Shown: positions 9,001-17,651 of the stretch, piece by piece | How positions within the stretch are numbered: the first letter of the stretch is position 1 | How the letters are laid out: each line of letters opens with the position of its first letter | Assembly (NCBI GenBank): GCA_016868455.1 | Contig: VGGV01000006.1 | Location: forward strand, 1 to 64,000 | Origin: Bacteroidota bacterium | Lineage (GTDB): Bacteria; Bacteroidota; Bacteroidia; Chitinophagales; Chitinophagaceae | Reading direction: 5' to 3' | DNA length: 64,000 nt | The notes under the pieces: generated by a model | Told to the model about the DNA's origin: nothing | Database searches by the model: none | Seen by the model: only the letters and a program-made list of their open reading frames with translations | Translations under genes and position numbers: made by a program

Positions 9001-9043
9001 CTCATTGCCATAGTCTGTATATTCGCTTTCTTTAAATTACAGC

Positions 9044-10216
9044 ATGTATCCCAACCTGTATTATGCTTTCAAGGATCTTTTTGGCATTGAAATAGAAAAG
9101 CTCCGGTTCATCAATTCTTTCGGCTTTTTTGTTGCTATCGCATTTATTGTGGCAGCTATTCTGTTGGCAAATGAACTCCGGCGTAAAAGCAAACAAGGTC
9201 TGCTTCAGCCGACAGAAATACAAGTCTTGGTTGGTCAACCGGCCACTGCAGCTGAATTATTACTGAATTTCCTTCTCGGTTTTCTTCTTGGCTACAAGAT
9301 TCTGGCTCTATTTATCATGAAAAGTTCAGCCACTGACGACCCTCAGGCCTTTATTTTTTCAACCCTGGGCAGTTGGCCAGCAGGCATCGGGCTGGGCTTA
9401 CTTTTTGCTGGTTTAAAGTGGTGGGATAAGAACAAAAAGAAACTGGCCAAACCAGAAAAAAGAACTGTCAGAATATGGCCGCATGACAGGGTAGGAGAGA
9501 TTACGATTTTAGCCCTTGTTTTCGGGTTACTCGGAGCCAAACTCTTTGACATTTTTGAAAACTGGAGCGGCTTTTTAAAAGACCCTCAGTCATATATTTT
9601 TTCCCCGTCGGGGCTAACGATGTACGGAGGCCTCATCTGTGCAGCCCTTGCCATATGGGGGTATGCAAAGAAGCATAAAATTGGTTTTTGGCACCTGAAT
9701 GATGGCGCTGCCCCTTCCCTGATGCTGGCCTATTCTATCGGCCGCATTGGCTGCCAGGTGGCGGGTGACGGCGACTGGGGAATTCAAAGTGATTTGTCAA
9801 AAAAGCCAGGGTTTTTTCCTGATTGGATGTGGTCTTATAAATTTCCCCGTAATGTGAATGAGACCGGAATACCAATTCCGGGCTGTACAGATACTAAATA
9901 TTGTAACCAGTTGGAATTTGGTGTTTATCCCACTCCATTTTATGAGGTGGTTGCCTGTTTTATTCTCTTTGTTATTCTTTGGTCTCTCAGGAAAAAAATT
10001 AAAATACCTGGGCAACTTTTTGCTTTGTATCTGATTTTTAATGGGTTTGAAAGGTTTTTTATAGAAAAAATCAGGGTAAATAACCGGCTTAGTTTGTTTG
10101 GGTTTAATCCCACCCAGGCCGAGGTTATTTCTACCCTTCTTTTCCTTGCCGGACTGGGTTTGTGGATATATTTAAGCCGGAGGAACAGGCAAAAGAAAGC
10201 CATTTCCGGTGCATAA
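9044..10216 (+). CDS. lgt: Prolipoprotein diacylglyceryl transferase
   Basis: A 390-residue polytopic membrane enzyme that transfers diacylglycerol from phosphatidylglycerol to the lipobox cysteine of prolipoproteins. The key signature is AYSIGRIGCQVAGDGDWG (about residue 230), with SGLTMYGGLICAAL before it and TPFYEVVACF / FNGFERFFIEKIRVN after it, which hold the usual catalytic arginines. It is longer than the E. coli enzyme (291): extra residues lie in the N-terminal third, including a basic loop (KWWDKNKKKLAKPEKRTVR), and between the signature and the PTPFYE block. Several lipoproteins predicted in this window would be its substrates. Confidence 0.93.
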   Translation: MYPNLYYAFKDLFGIEIEKLRFINSFGFFVAIAFIVAAILLANELRRKSKQGLLQPTEIQVLVGQPATAAELLLNFLLGFLLGYKILALFIMKSSATDDPQAFIFSTLGSWPAGIGLGLLFAGLKWWDKNKKKLAKPEKRTVRIWPHDRVGEITILALVFGLLGAKLFDIFENWSGFLKDPQSYIFSPSGLTMYGGLICAALAIWGYAKKHKIGFWHLNDGAAPSLMLAYSIGRIGCQVAGDGDWGIQSDLSKKPGFFPDWMWSYKFPRNVNETGIPIPGCTDTKYCNQLEFGVYPTPFYEVVACFILFVILWSLRKKIKIPGQLFALYLIFNGFERFFIEKIRVNNRLSLFGFNPTQAEVISTLLFLAGLGLWIYLSRRNRQKKAISGA

Positions 10217-10327
10217 TTATTCGGCCTCAGGGCTTTCTGTTTTTAGTTTTCTTTTGAATCTAGTGGTTTGTACACCCCTTGTTGGTAATTTTTGAAAGGG
10301 GAGCTATGAGATACCACGATTAATGAA
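10217..10327. other. Part of the 228-bp gap between lgt and rpoD
   Basis: No gene or strong hairpin seen between the lgt stop and the rpoD -7 box. The sequence after the box is a leader of about 100 nt. Confidence 0.5.
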
Positions 10328-10335
10328 TACCTTTG
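10328..10335 (+). promoter_or_regulatory. Bacteroidota -7 box (TACCTTTG) upstream of rpoD
   Basis: TACCTTTG fits TAnnTTTG. It lies 109 bp before the rpoD ATG, giving a leader of roughly 100 nt. No riboswitch-like fold is obvious in that leader. Confidence 0.5.
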
Positions 10336-10444
10336 CAGACAGTCCCGGACGGTGAATTTCAATTTATTGCAATTAACTATCCATTTGTAACAGTTTGCAA
10401 ACAATGACTGTCATTATTTCGTTGATTATTAAATTTCTTTAGTT

Positions 10445-11320
10445 ATGCGGCAGCTCAAGATTGCTACCCAGATTACGAACAGGGATTCCCAGGCAGTTGA
10501 GAAGTATTTGCAGGAGATTTCAAAGATTCCCATGATCACTCCGGAAGAAGAAACAACGCTGGCTCAGCGGATTAAAATGTTCAACCGGAACCCTGTAGAT
10601 TCTCAAAGGGCCCTGGATAAGCTGGTTCAGGCCAACCTTCGTTTCGTAGTTTCTGTGGCCAAGCAATACCAGCATCAGGGGTTGTCACTTAGTGACTTGA
10701 TTAACGAGGGTAACCTCGGCTTGATTAAAGCGGCACAACGCTTTGACGAAACCAAAGGTTTCAAATTCATTTCTTACGCTGTGTGGTGGATCCGCCAGTC
10801 CATACTGCAGGCGTTGGCAGAGCAGGGCAGATTAGTCCGCCTGCCTCAAAACAAAATTGGCACCTATAACAAGGCCAACAAGGCTTACATGGCTTTTGAG
10901 CAGGAACATGAAAGAGAGCCTTCCACCGAAGAACTGGCTGAACTGCTGGAGATGAGTGAAACGGAAATCAACAACATTTTCCAGAGCAACACCCGTCACA
11001 CATCGCTTGATGCACCCGTGCATGAGGCAGAAGATGTGGCTATGGGCGACCTGCTGGAAGGCAGTGATGATACCGATGATGATGTGATGAAAGACTCCCT
11101 GCGAAATGAAATCCGCAGGGTATTAAAATCACTCAGTCCCCGTGAGGCGGAAATCGTAAATGCTTATTTCGGACTTGATGGAGAGAATGGGGTGACCATT
11201 GAGCAGATCGGGCAGAAATACGACCTGACCAAGGAACGTATCCGCCAGATAAAAGAAAGGGCCATTAAGCGGCTTCAGAAAGCAAGGTACAGCAGTGCGC
11301 TGAAAGCATATCTCGGCTAA
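10445..11320 (+). CDS. rpoD: Primary sigma-70 factor RpoD/SigA
   Basis: 291 residues, the short form typical of Bacteroidota, with no N-terminal region 1.1. Region 1.2 is QAVEKYLQEISKIPMITPEE; region 2 carries NEGNLGLIKAAQRFDETKG and FKFISYAVWWIRQSILQAL; region 3 follows; an acidic linker (LLEGSDDTDDDV) precedes region 4 with the helix-turn-helix IGQKYDLTKERIRQIKERA. It directs RNA polymerase to the TTTG / TAnnTTTG promoters seen repeatedly in this window. A good terminator follows. Confidence 0.95.
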   Translation: MRQLKIATQITNRDSQAVEKYLQEISKIPMITPEEETTLAQRIKMFNRNPVDSQRALDKLVQANLRFVVSVAKQYQHQGLSLSDLINEGNLGLIKAAQRFDETKGFKFISYAVWWIRQSILQALAEQGRLVRLPQNKIGTYNKANKAYMAFEQEHEREPSTEELAELLEMSETEINNIFQSNTRHTSLDAPVHEAEDVAMGDLLEGSDDTDDDVMKDSLRNEIRRVLKSLSPREAEIVNAYFGLDGENGVTIEQIGQKYDLTKERIRQIKERAIKRLQKARYSSALKAYLG

Positions 11321-11344
11321 AAAAAGATGGGTTTAAAATAAGCT

Positions 11345-11395
11345 CCCGTCTCGTTCACCTGCATTTGCAGAAAGAATGAGACGGGTTGTTTTTTT
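11345..11395 (+). terminator. Rho-independent terminator of rpoD
   Basis: CCCGTCTCGTTC pairs with GAATGAGACGGG across a 17-nt loop with one G-T pair, followed by TTGTTTTTTT. Confidence 0.88.
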
Positions 11396-11429
11396 ACGTT
11401 TGCCCTACACATTTATCCCCGTTGGCTGT

Positions 11430-11437
11430 TAATTTTG
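11430..11437 (+). promoter_or_regulatory. Bacteroidota -7 box (TAATTTTG)
   Basis: TAATTTTG fits TAnnTTTG and ends only 8 bp before the ATG at 11446, which predicts a very short leader. Confidence 0.45.
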
Positions 11438-11445
11438 TATTGTAC

Positions 11446-12336
11446 ATGAAAACTTTTTGTCTCTCCGCCTTTATCCTTTTTGTTGCACTGCCTGCAGGTT
11501 GTGAAAGAGCCGTGGACTTTAAGCTGAATGAAACAGAACCCAGACTGGTGGTTGAAGCCACAATTGAAAACGGTCAGCCACCGGTGGTGTATCTTTCCAA
11601 AAGTATCGGGTTCTTCTCCAAAATTGATCCCCCGACCCTCGTCAATAGTTTTGTAAGGAATGCTGAAGTTTATGTTTCCAATGGTACACTTACACATAAG
11701 CTGAAAGAATATGCTGTACCGGTTGGAGGGGGTTTACATTTTTACTACTATTCAATTGACTCTTCGGCACCGGTCACACTTTTTTTGGGCGAATTGAACA
11801 AAAGGTACTCCCTGAGGATTTTGGCCGAAGGCAGGGAATACAATGCGGAGACCAGCATTCCGGATACCACCCGCCGGATTGATTCACTTTTCTGGAAGCC
11901 TGCGCCGGCCGGCAATCCGCCGGAGAAAGTAGCTGTAATGGTAAGGGCATTTGACAGGCCCGGCTTTGGAGATTATATCAGGTACTATACAAAAAGGAAC
12001 AGAGAGCCATTTTACCCCGGGCTCAACTCCGTTTTTGACGATCAGATAATTGACGGAACAAGTTATGAGGTACAGGTGGAAAGAGGAATTGACAGGGCCA
12101 GAGAAACCACCAGCGAGGGCTATTCATTTTTCAATAAGGGGGATACAGTTATTTTAAAGCTTTGCAATATTGATAAGGCTACTTATGATTTCTGGCGAAC
12201 GATGGAATTTAATTATGTAAGCATCGGCAACCTCTTTTCAACCCCCGCCCGGGTTGTCAGCAATATCAGCGGCGGCGCCCTTGGCTATTTTGGCGGTTAC
12301 GGGGCTAAATTCCGAACTGTCATCATTCCCCGCTAG
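11446..12336 (+). CDS. DUF4249 family lipoprotein
   Basis: The ATG at 11446 starts a lipoprotein signal (MKTFCLSAFILFVALPAGC); the 20 residues added by the ORF start at 11386 overlap the terminator of rpoD. The order of blocks, TEPRLVVEATIENGQPPVVYLSKS, then an early beta domain with VYVSNG and later a YNAETSIPDTTRRIDSLFW strand, matches DUF4249, a Bacteroidota family of cell-surface lipoproteins often encoded beside TonB-dependent receptors. No receptor gene is adjacent here. Function is unknown. Confidence 0.82.
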   Translation: MKTFCLSAFILFVALPAGCERAVDFKLNETEPRLVVEATIENGQPPVVYLSKSIGFFSKIDPPTLVNSFVRNAEVYVSNGTLTHKLKEYAVPVGGGLHFYYYSIDSSAPVTLFLGELNKRYSLRILAEGREYNAETSIPDTTRRIDSLFWKPAPAGNPPEKVAVMVRAFDRPGFGDYIRYYTKRNREPFYPGLNSVFDDQIIDGTSYEVQVERGIDRARETTSEGYSFFNKGDTVILKLCNIDKATYDFWRTMEFNYVSIGNLFSTPARVVSNISGGALGYFGGYGAKFRTVIIPR

Positions 12337-12450
12337 TTTTTTATTCACAGGTTTGTATGTTGCTGAATTAAGGTCGTGTAACCGACCCTGCCGATTGAAC
12401 ATTTACCATTAATTTTACCGGATTCTGTAAGAAACTTTAAATAGATAGAG

Positions 12451-13392
12451 ATGGATGCATTGGAAAGGATCACCTGTTTGATTATCGGATCAGGGCCTGC
12501 CGGGTACACCGCAGCCATTTATGCGGCAAGGGCCAATCTTAAACCTGTTTTGTACCAGGGTATTCAGCCAGGGGGACAGCTGACTATTACTACAGAAGTA
12601 GAAAACTATCCCGGTTATGCTGATGGCGTGCAGGGACCGGAGATGATGGTTCATTTTGAAAAGCAGGCGGCCAGAATGGGCGCTGATATCCGCTATGGGT
12701 TGGCCACAAAAGTTGATTTTTCATCACAGCCTTACAAAGTACAGATTGATGAGGAAAAATGGATTGAAGCCGATTCAGTTATCATAGCCACCGGCGCATC
12801 AGCCAGATGGCTGGGTCTGGAAAGCGAACAGAGGCTGAACGGGTACGGAGTGAGCGCCTGTGCTGTTTGCGATGGTTTTTTCTTTCGGGGAAAAGAAGTC
12901 GCTATTGTGGGGGCCGGTGATACCGCTGCCGAAGAAGCGTTATATCTTTCGAAGCTTTGCACCACGGTGCATATGTTGATCCGCAGGGATGCCATGCGGG
13001 CAAGTAAAGTAATGCAGAAAAGGGTACTTCAAAGCCCCAATATTAAAATATACTGGAATACAGAAACAGATGAGGTGCTGGGAGAAAAGCATGTAACGGC
13101 AGTACGCATCAGAAATAATAAGACAGGAGAAAAGCAGGAGATACCGGTGAGTGGTTTTTTCGTTGCCATTGGCCATGAGCCTAACTCAGCCATTTTTAAA
13201 GGCATGATAGATATGGACGAGGCCGGCTACATTAAGACTATACCCGGTACATCCAAAACAAATGTGGAAGGAGTATTTGCGGCCGGTGATGTGCAGGACA
13301 AAATTTACAGGCAGGCAGTAACCGCCGCGGGCAGCGGTTGTATGGCTGCGCTGGATGCCGAAAGATATCTGGGAGCAAAAGGTATCCATTAA
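12451..13392 (+). CDS. trxB: Thioredoxin reductase (NADPH)
   Basis: 313 residues. The FAD site GSGPAGYTAAIYAAR is at 13-27, the redox disulfide CAVC at 137-140, the NADPH site GAGDTAAEEA about 154-163, and the closing FAD motif GVFAAGDVQDKIYRQAVTAAG near 280. It reduces thioredoxin in the cytoplasm. folB begins 9 bp after the stop, suggesting co-transcription, although the two have no functional link I know of. Confidence 0.95.
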   Translation: MDALERITCLIIGSGPAGYTAAIYAARANLKPVLYQGIQPGGQLTITTEVENYPGYADGVQGPEMMVHFEKQAARMGADIRYGLATKVDFSSQPYKVQIDEEKWIEADSVIIATGASARWLGLESEQRLNGYGVSACAVCDGFFFRGKEVAIVGAGDTAAEEALYLSKLCTTVHMLIRRDAMRASKVMQKRVLQSPNIKIYWNTETDEVLGEKHVTAVRIRNNKTGEKQEIPVSGFFVAIGHEPNSAIFKGMIDMDEAGYIKTIPGTSKTNVEGVFAAGDVQDKIYRQAVTAAGSGCMAALDAERYLGAKGIH

Positions 13393-13401
13393 ATAACAGT
13401 T

Positions 13402-13755
13402 ATGATAACGGTTGAACTAAGACAGGTCCGGTTCTTTGCTTATCACGGTTTGCACCCTGAAGAAAAAAAGACGGGGAATGAGTTTGAAATCACCCTCTCT
13501 GTTTCATATGAACCGGAACATGTTATTATAAGCGATATTCATTCCACCATCAACTATGTACGTTTGTATGAATTGGTGCAGGCAGAAATGCGAACACCCG
13601 TTGATCTGCTGGAAACGCTGGCTGCAAATATTGCAGGTTCCGTTAAATCTGCATTTCCCCAAACCAAGAATATCCTGGTTTCAATCACAAAACTTAATCC
13701 GCCCATAGCGGGTTTTTTTGGAAAAGTAAAGGTGATTCTTAAGAGGGAATTTTAA
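13402..13755 (+). CDS. folB: Dihydroneopterin aldolase
   Basis: 117 residues, the normal length. FFAYHGLHPEEKKTGNEFEI contains the substrate-site segment, NYVRLYELVQAEM the dimer helix, and LLETLAANIAG and KLNPPIAGFFGKVKVIL the remaining conserved blocks, the latter with the catalytic-region lysine. The enzyme cleaves dihydroneopterin in folate synthesis. It overlaps the 3' end of the convergent MATE gene by 4 bp. Confidence 0.9.
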   Translation: MITVELRQVRFFAYHGLHPEEKKTGNEFEITLSVSYEPEHVIISDIHSTINYVRLYELVQAEMRTPVDLLETLAANIAGSVKSAFPQTKNILVSITKLNPPIAGFFGKVKVILKREF

Positions 13756-15128
13756 ATCACTTTCGTCTTCCATTTACCGCTTCTTATATACAGGAACGAA
13801 AGTATAAAAAGGACCGACCAGTAAAGAATTTCTGACGCCCAGGCCCATACCAGACCCAGGTTCCATACTTTCAGCACCAGCCAGATATAAAGAGTGTAAA
13901 GCAATATGGCAATTATTTCAATGGCAAGATTGATTTTGGTATTACCGGTACCGGTTACGGAGTTCAGCCATACAGTAGCAATTGACATAAATAATATACC
14001 AGCCGTTACCATCCTGATTACAGGAACTGCATCTGAGGAAAAGCTTTTATCCCTTCCGAAAATGCTCAGGAACAGGTCCGGGAACAAGTTGGCAACTACG
14101 CAAAGTATAAAAGTGAAACCAAAGCTGAACCGCATTATCTTATTGATAAGCGGAATAACCGCTTCCTTTTTTCCCTGACCAATTACATTGCTCACCATGG
14201 CATTGGCCGTGCTGGCAAATGCCCAGCAGAAAATACCGAATATGCCAAAGATCGTTCGCATGGTATTGCTGATGGCCAGTTGTCTTTCTCCCTTGTGTTC
14301 AATAAACAAATAAAACAGTAGCCAGGCAAGTATACTCAAGAGGTATTGGGCCACCAACGGCGATGATATCCGCACTATAAGTGCCGCCAAATGCGAATTA
14401 TACCTTCTGTGTTCAAACAGGCTGAAGCGGTGATGAAATTTTTTATACAGCAGTATTGAAAGTACCACCAGCAATCCCGTTGCTTCCGCTATCACAGAAG
14501 CATAAGCTGCGCCATCAAAACCCAGACGGGGCATTCCAAGATTACCAAAAATAAGTGCATAGTCCAGCAGGATATTTACGCCGGCCTGCAGCCAAAAGCC
14601 GTATTTCATATACCGGCTGTTGCTGGTGCTTACCAGCAGGGCATTACACATCTGAAAGAGGTATAAGAAGGGCACACCCCAAACCCTTATTTTTAAAAAG
14701 CCTATTGCCTCATCATAAACCTTTTCAGAGCGGATACTTTGAGATAATATCCATGGTCCGATGACGTAAGTAATAAAAACTGCGATGGCGGCAAAAAACA
14801 TTGCAATCCACATACCCTGGATAAACAGCCTACCCATTTCTTCAGGGCGGTTTTCGCCTGCCCTGCGGGATAGCAGGCCCTGCAGGCCGCTGTTCAATCC
14901 GTTACCGGCCAGCGAAAAGATGAGATAAAAAACGCCGGTTATACCGGCTGCACCCAGTATTCTTTCGGCTATCTGAGCATCATCATCAATACGGCCAAGG
15001 AATGCCATATTAATAACAAGATTTAAATTGGGAACCAGCAATGCAAGGCTGATGGGTAATGCAATTTTCAGTATCTGCCTGTTGCTAACCTCTACCCGCA
15101 GGTCGTTGTATATTGTTTCTGTTGCCAT
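13752..15128 (-). CDS. MATE family efflux transporter
   Basis: 458 residues with about 12 membrane segments and the family layout of two similar halves. The first helix begins ILKIALPISLALLVPNLNLV, followed by AFLGRIDD and GLNSGLQGLLSRRAGENRPEE, a typical MATE loop; the second half has FASTANAMVSNVIGQGKKEA. Such transporters export drugs or metabolites in exchange for sodium or protons. Substrate cannot be told. A plus-strand CAAACCTA at 15142-15149 reads TAGGTTTG on the gene strand, a -7 box 13 bp before the ATG. Confidence 0.9.
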   Translation of the reverse strand: MATETIYNDLRVEVSNRQILKIALPISLALLVPNLNLVINMAFLGRIDDDAQIAERILGAAGITGVFYLIFSLAGNGLNSGLQGLLSRRAGENRPEEMGRLFIQGMWIAMFFAAIAVFITYVIGPWILSQSIRSEKVYDEAIGFLKIRVWGVPFLYLFQMCNALLVSTSNSRYMKYGFWLQAGVNILLDYALIFGNLGMPRLGFDGAAYASVIAEATGLLVVLSILLYKKFHHRFSLFEHRRYNSHLAALIVRISSPLVAQYLLSILAWLLFYLFIEHKGERQLAISNTMRTIFGIFGIFCWAFASTANAMVSNVIGQGKKEAVIPLINKIMRFSFGFTFILCVVANLFPDLFLSIFGRDKSFSSDAVPVIRMVTAGILFMSIATVWLNSVTGTGNTKINLAIEIIAILLYTLYIWLVLKVWNLGLVWAWASEILYWSVLFILSFLYIRSGKWKTKVI

Positions 15129-15141
15129 TATAAAAGTGGCG

Positions 15142-15149
15142 CAAACCTA
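15142..15149 (-). promoter_or_regulatory. Bacteroidota -7 box (TAGGTTTG) of the MATE gene
   Basis: The minus-strand TAGGTTTG lies 13 bp before the ATG at 15128, so the leader would be very short. Confidence 0.45.
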
Positions 15150-15172
15150 CGATAATTAAAATTTGTCTATTA

Positions 15173-15988
15173 TTGCAGCGTTTGAAAAAAATATTTGACA
15201 TATCATCTTCTGTAAAGGGAGAAATAGTGCAGCCGGTTTTAAGTATCAGGATAGGGGAAAAATACTTCTGCTATGCTGTTTCAGCTTATTCTTCGGGAGA
15301 ATGCCGGGATCTTTCTTACTGGACTAACGATGAAATAAGCGCTGATTCTGTTTCTGAAATATTGCAGGATGATAAAGCACTGAATCATTCATTTTACCAG
15401 GTAAAAATCTGTTATGATTATTCCGGCAATACCCTGGTGCCCGGCGCAGGTTTCCGGCATGAGGATGCGAATTTGTTCAAACTAAATGTCCCCGGATCAA
15501 CGGCAACCATCACTGAAAAGATAGGGGAATGGCAGTTGTATAATGTTTACCGTGTACCTAAGGGAATACATGATTTGCTTACCCGAAAATTTCCTTCGGC
15601 CAGATGCTGGCACCACGCAACGGTGGGTCTTCAATTTGTCAATACAGCTTTGCCGGAAGGATATATCCAGCTCGATATACGACACCACGACTTTTATGTA
15701 CTTGCTGTAAAGGCAGGCAGGTTGCTGACAGCGCAGTCATTTGAATACAATAACCCGGAAGATGTTATCTATTATTTGCTGAAGATCTGCCGGCAATATT
15801 CATTATCGCAAAGTGAAGTGCAGGTTGGCCTTTCAGGGCTGGTAGAAAGGGAATCCTCTTTATTTAAAGAGCTGTATCAATACTTTGGCAACCTGCATTT
15901 GCGGGAAGCAGAATGGAAACCAGCTCAGAATATATATCCGTTGCATTTTTTTACCACACTTAACGACCTGGCAAAATGCGCATCATAA
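15173..15988 (+). CDS. DUF3822 family protein
   Basis: About 271 residues with the strand-rich pattern and the FYVLAVKAGRLLTAQSFEY / NPEDVIYYLLKICRQYSLSQ blocks of DUF3822, a Bacteroidota family placed next to rsmD in many genomes, as here. Function is unknown. The start is not ATG: TTG at 15173 or TTG at 15182 (giving MKKIFDIS). The 3' end overlaps rsmD by 13 bp, so translation is probably coupled. Confidence 0.78.
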   Translation: MQRLKKIFDISSSVKGEIVQPVLSIRIGEKYFCYAVSAYSSGECRDLSYWTNDEISADSVSEILQDDKALNHSFYQVKICYDYSGNTLVPGAGFRHEDANLFKLNVPGSTATITEKIGEWQLYNVYRVPKGIHDLLTRKFPSARCWHHATVGLQFVNTALPEGYIQLDIRHHDFYVLAVKAGRLLTAQSFEYNNPEDVIYYLLKICRQYSLSQSEVQVGLSGLVERESSLFKELYQYFGNLHLREAEWKPAQNIYPLHFFTTLNDLAKCAS

Positions 15989-16521
15989 GCGGCGAACTGG
16001 GAGGAAGGCGTTTCAATCCGCCTTCTAAAATGCCGCATACACGGCCTACAACGGATATTGCCAAAGAGGGGTTGTTTAATATCCTTCAAAACAACCTTGC
16101 GTTTAAGGACCTTAAGACGCTTGACCTTTTCGGCGGCACAGGCAGCATAAGTTATGAGTTGGCTTCAAGAGGAGTTACTGACCTTACCATTGTTGAAAAG
16201 GACCCGGTGATGTATGAGTTCATAAAGAAAACCTGCGCTGAGCTAGGTATTCATAACCTGAAACCGGTTAAAATGGATGTATTTAAATTCATCAATACCT
16301 GTACAGCTAAATTTGACCTGATCTTTGCAGGCCCTCCTTATGCACTTTCAAATATTGATGACCTGCCAAAACGGATTTTTGAAAAAGGGTTATTAAATAA
16401 AGACGGTTGGTTTATTCTGGAACATACACCCAGAAATGATTACAAAGCATTCCCTTTCTTTAAACATGAACGCAACTATGGCACTACCGTGTTTTCTGTT
16501 TTTATCAAGAAAGGGGAATGA
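15976..16521 (+). CDS. rsmD: RsmD family 16S rRNA (guanine-N2) methyltransferase
   Basis: 181 residues of class I methyltransferase fold. MRIISGELGGRRFNPP and HTRPTTDIAKEGLFNIL are the family N-terminal signature, LDLFGGTGSISYELASRG is the SAM-binding loop, and LDLF... is followed by VEKDPVMYE. RsmD methylates G966 of 16S rRNA. The catalytic motif IV reads AGPPYA here instead of the usual D/N-PPY; the Gly codon is GGC. It overlaps the DUF3822 gene and leads into lpxK. Confidence 0.87.
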   Translation: MRIISGELGGRRFNPPSKMPHTRPTTDIAKEGLFNILQNNLAFKDLKTLDLFGGTGSISYELASRGVTDLTIVEKDPVMYEFIKKTCAELGIHNLKPVKMDVFKFINTCTAKFDLIFAGPPYALSNIDDLPKRIFEKGLLNKDGWFILEHTPRNDYKAFPFFKHERNYGTTVFSVFIKKGE

Positions 16522-16567
16522 TTTTTTTTGGTTTACCTTTATTTTTCCATTATGCTTTAATTTGTCT

Positions 16568-17641
16568 ATGTTCTCAAACCTGTTCCTGAAATCATTTCGA
16601 ATATTGCTGTTTCCGTTTTCACTGCTGTACTGGCTGTGTATTGCTGTCCGGAATTTTTTGTATGATACAAATATTCTCAAATCAACCGGGTTCGCCCTTC
16701 CGCTGATCTGTGCAGGTAACCTCAGTACAGGAGGCACAGGAAAATCACCGATGGTGGAATACCTGGTGGAACTGCTGCAACACCGGTTCAGAATTGCCAC
16801 CCTAAGCCGTGGCTATAAACGGAAAACCAGGGGCTATGCGCTGGCCGGAAAAAGCACCATCGCACTGGAAATAGGGGATGAACCCATGCAGTTTCACCGG
16901 AAATATCCGGATGTACCCGTTGCAGTGGGGGAAGAAAGGTTGGTGGCCATACCACAATTACTGCATGATAAACCGGATACAGAAGTCATCCTCCTGGATG
17001 ATGCATTTCAGCACAGGGCTGTAAAAGCAGGTTTGAATATATTGCTTACCGACTACAATAACCTTTTTACAAGGGATTTTTACCTGCCCACCGGCGACCT
17101 GCGGGATCTAAAAAGGAGTTATAAAAGGGCTGAGATCATTATCGTAACAAAATGCAAAGAGAATATTTCTGCTGCTGAAAAAGCGGAACTTATAACAGAA
17201 ATAAACCCGGTAAGCGGACAGAAAATTTATTTCACCTCCATTGAATATGAAAGACCCCGCCATTTCATCAGCCATAGGCAGATTGAACTGCAGGAAAACA
17301 CCGAAGTATTGCTTGTTACGGGTATCGCCAACCCCCGCCCGATAAAGAAAATGCTGGAGCAACATCATAATGGCTACCTGATGATCCAGTTCCCGGATCA
17401 TCATATTTTTACTATTGATGATTGGAGGGAAATTAAAAAGAGATTTGATGCAATAAAAGCAACAGATAAAATAGTTCTTACCACAGAAAAGGATGCGGTC
17501 AGGCTGGAAAAATTTAAACCGGAAATTCAGGATATGCCATTATATGTAATTGCAATCCGGCATAAGTTTCTTTTCGGAGAAGGAGAGTTGTTCAACAGGA
17601 CAGTAATTGATTTTATAGAGGATTTTAAGAAGCATCATTAA
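16568..17641 (+). CDS. lpxK: Tetraacyldisaccharide 4'-kinase
   Basis: 357 residues from the ATG at 16568; the ORF start at 16436 would overlap rsmD by 86 bp. An N-terminal membrane helix (ILLFPFSLLYWLCIAVRNFLY) precedes the Walker A loop CAGNLSTGGTGKSPMVEYL at 48-66, then LSRGYKRKTRG and the ILLDDAFQHRAVKAGLNILL block with the catalytic Asp region. It phosphorylates the lipid A precursor at the inner membrane. rnr follows after 10 bp. Confidence 0.93.
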   Translation: MFSNLFLKSFRILLFPFSLLYWLCIAVRNFLYDTNILKSTGFALPLICAGNLSTGGTGKSPMVEYLVELLQHRFRIATLSRGYKRKTRGYALAGKSTIALEIGDEPMQFHRKYPDVPVAVGEERLVAIPQLLHDKPDTEVILLDDAFQHRAVKAGLNILLTDYNNLFTRDFYLPTGDLRDLKRSYKRAEIIIVTKCKENISAAEKAELITEINPVSGQKIYFTSIEYERPRHFISHRQIELQENTEVLLVTGIANPRPIKKMLEQHHNGYLMIQFPDHHIFTIDDWREIKKRFDAIKATDKIVLTTEKDAVRLEKFKPEIQDMPLYVIAIRHKFLFGEGELFNRTVIDFIEDFKKHH

Positions 17642-17651
17642 CCGAATAACA

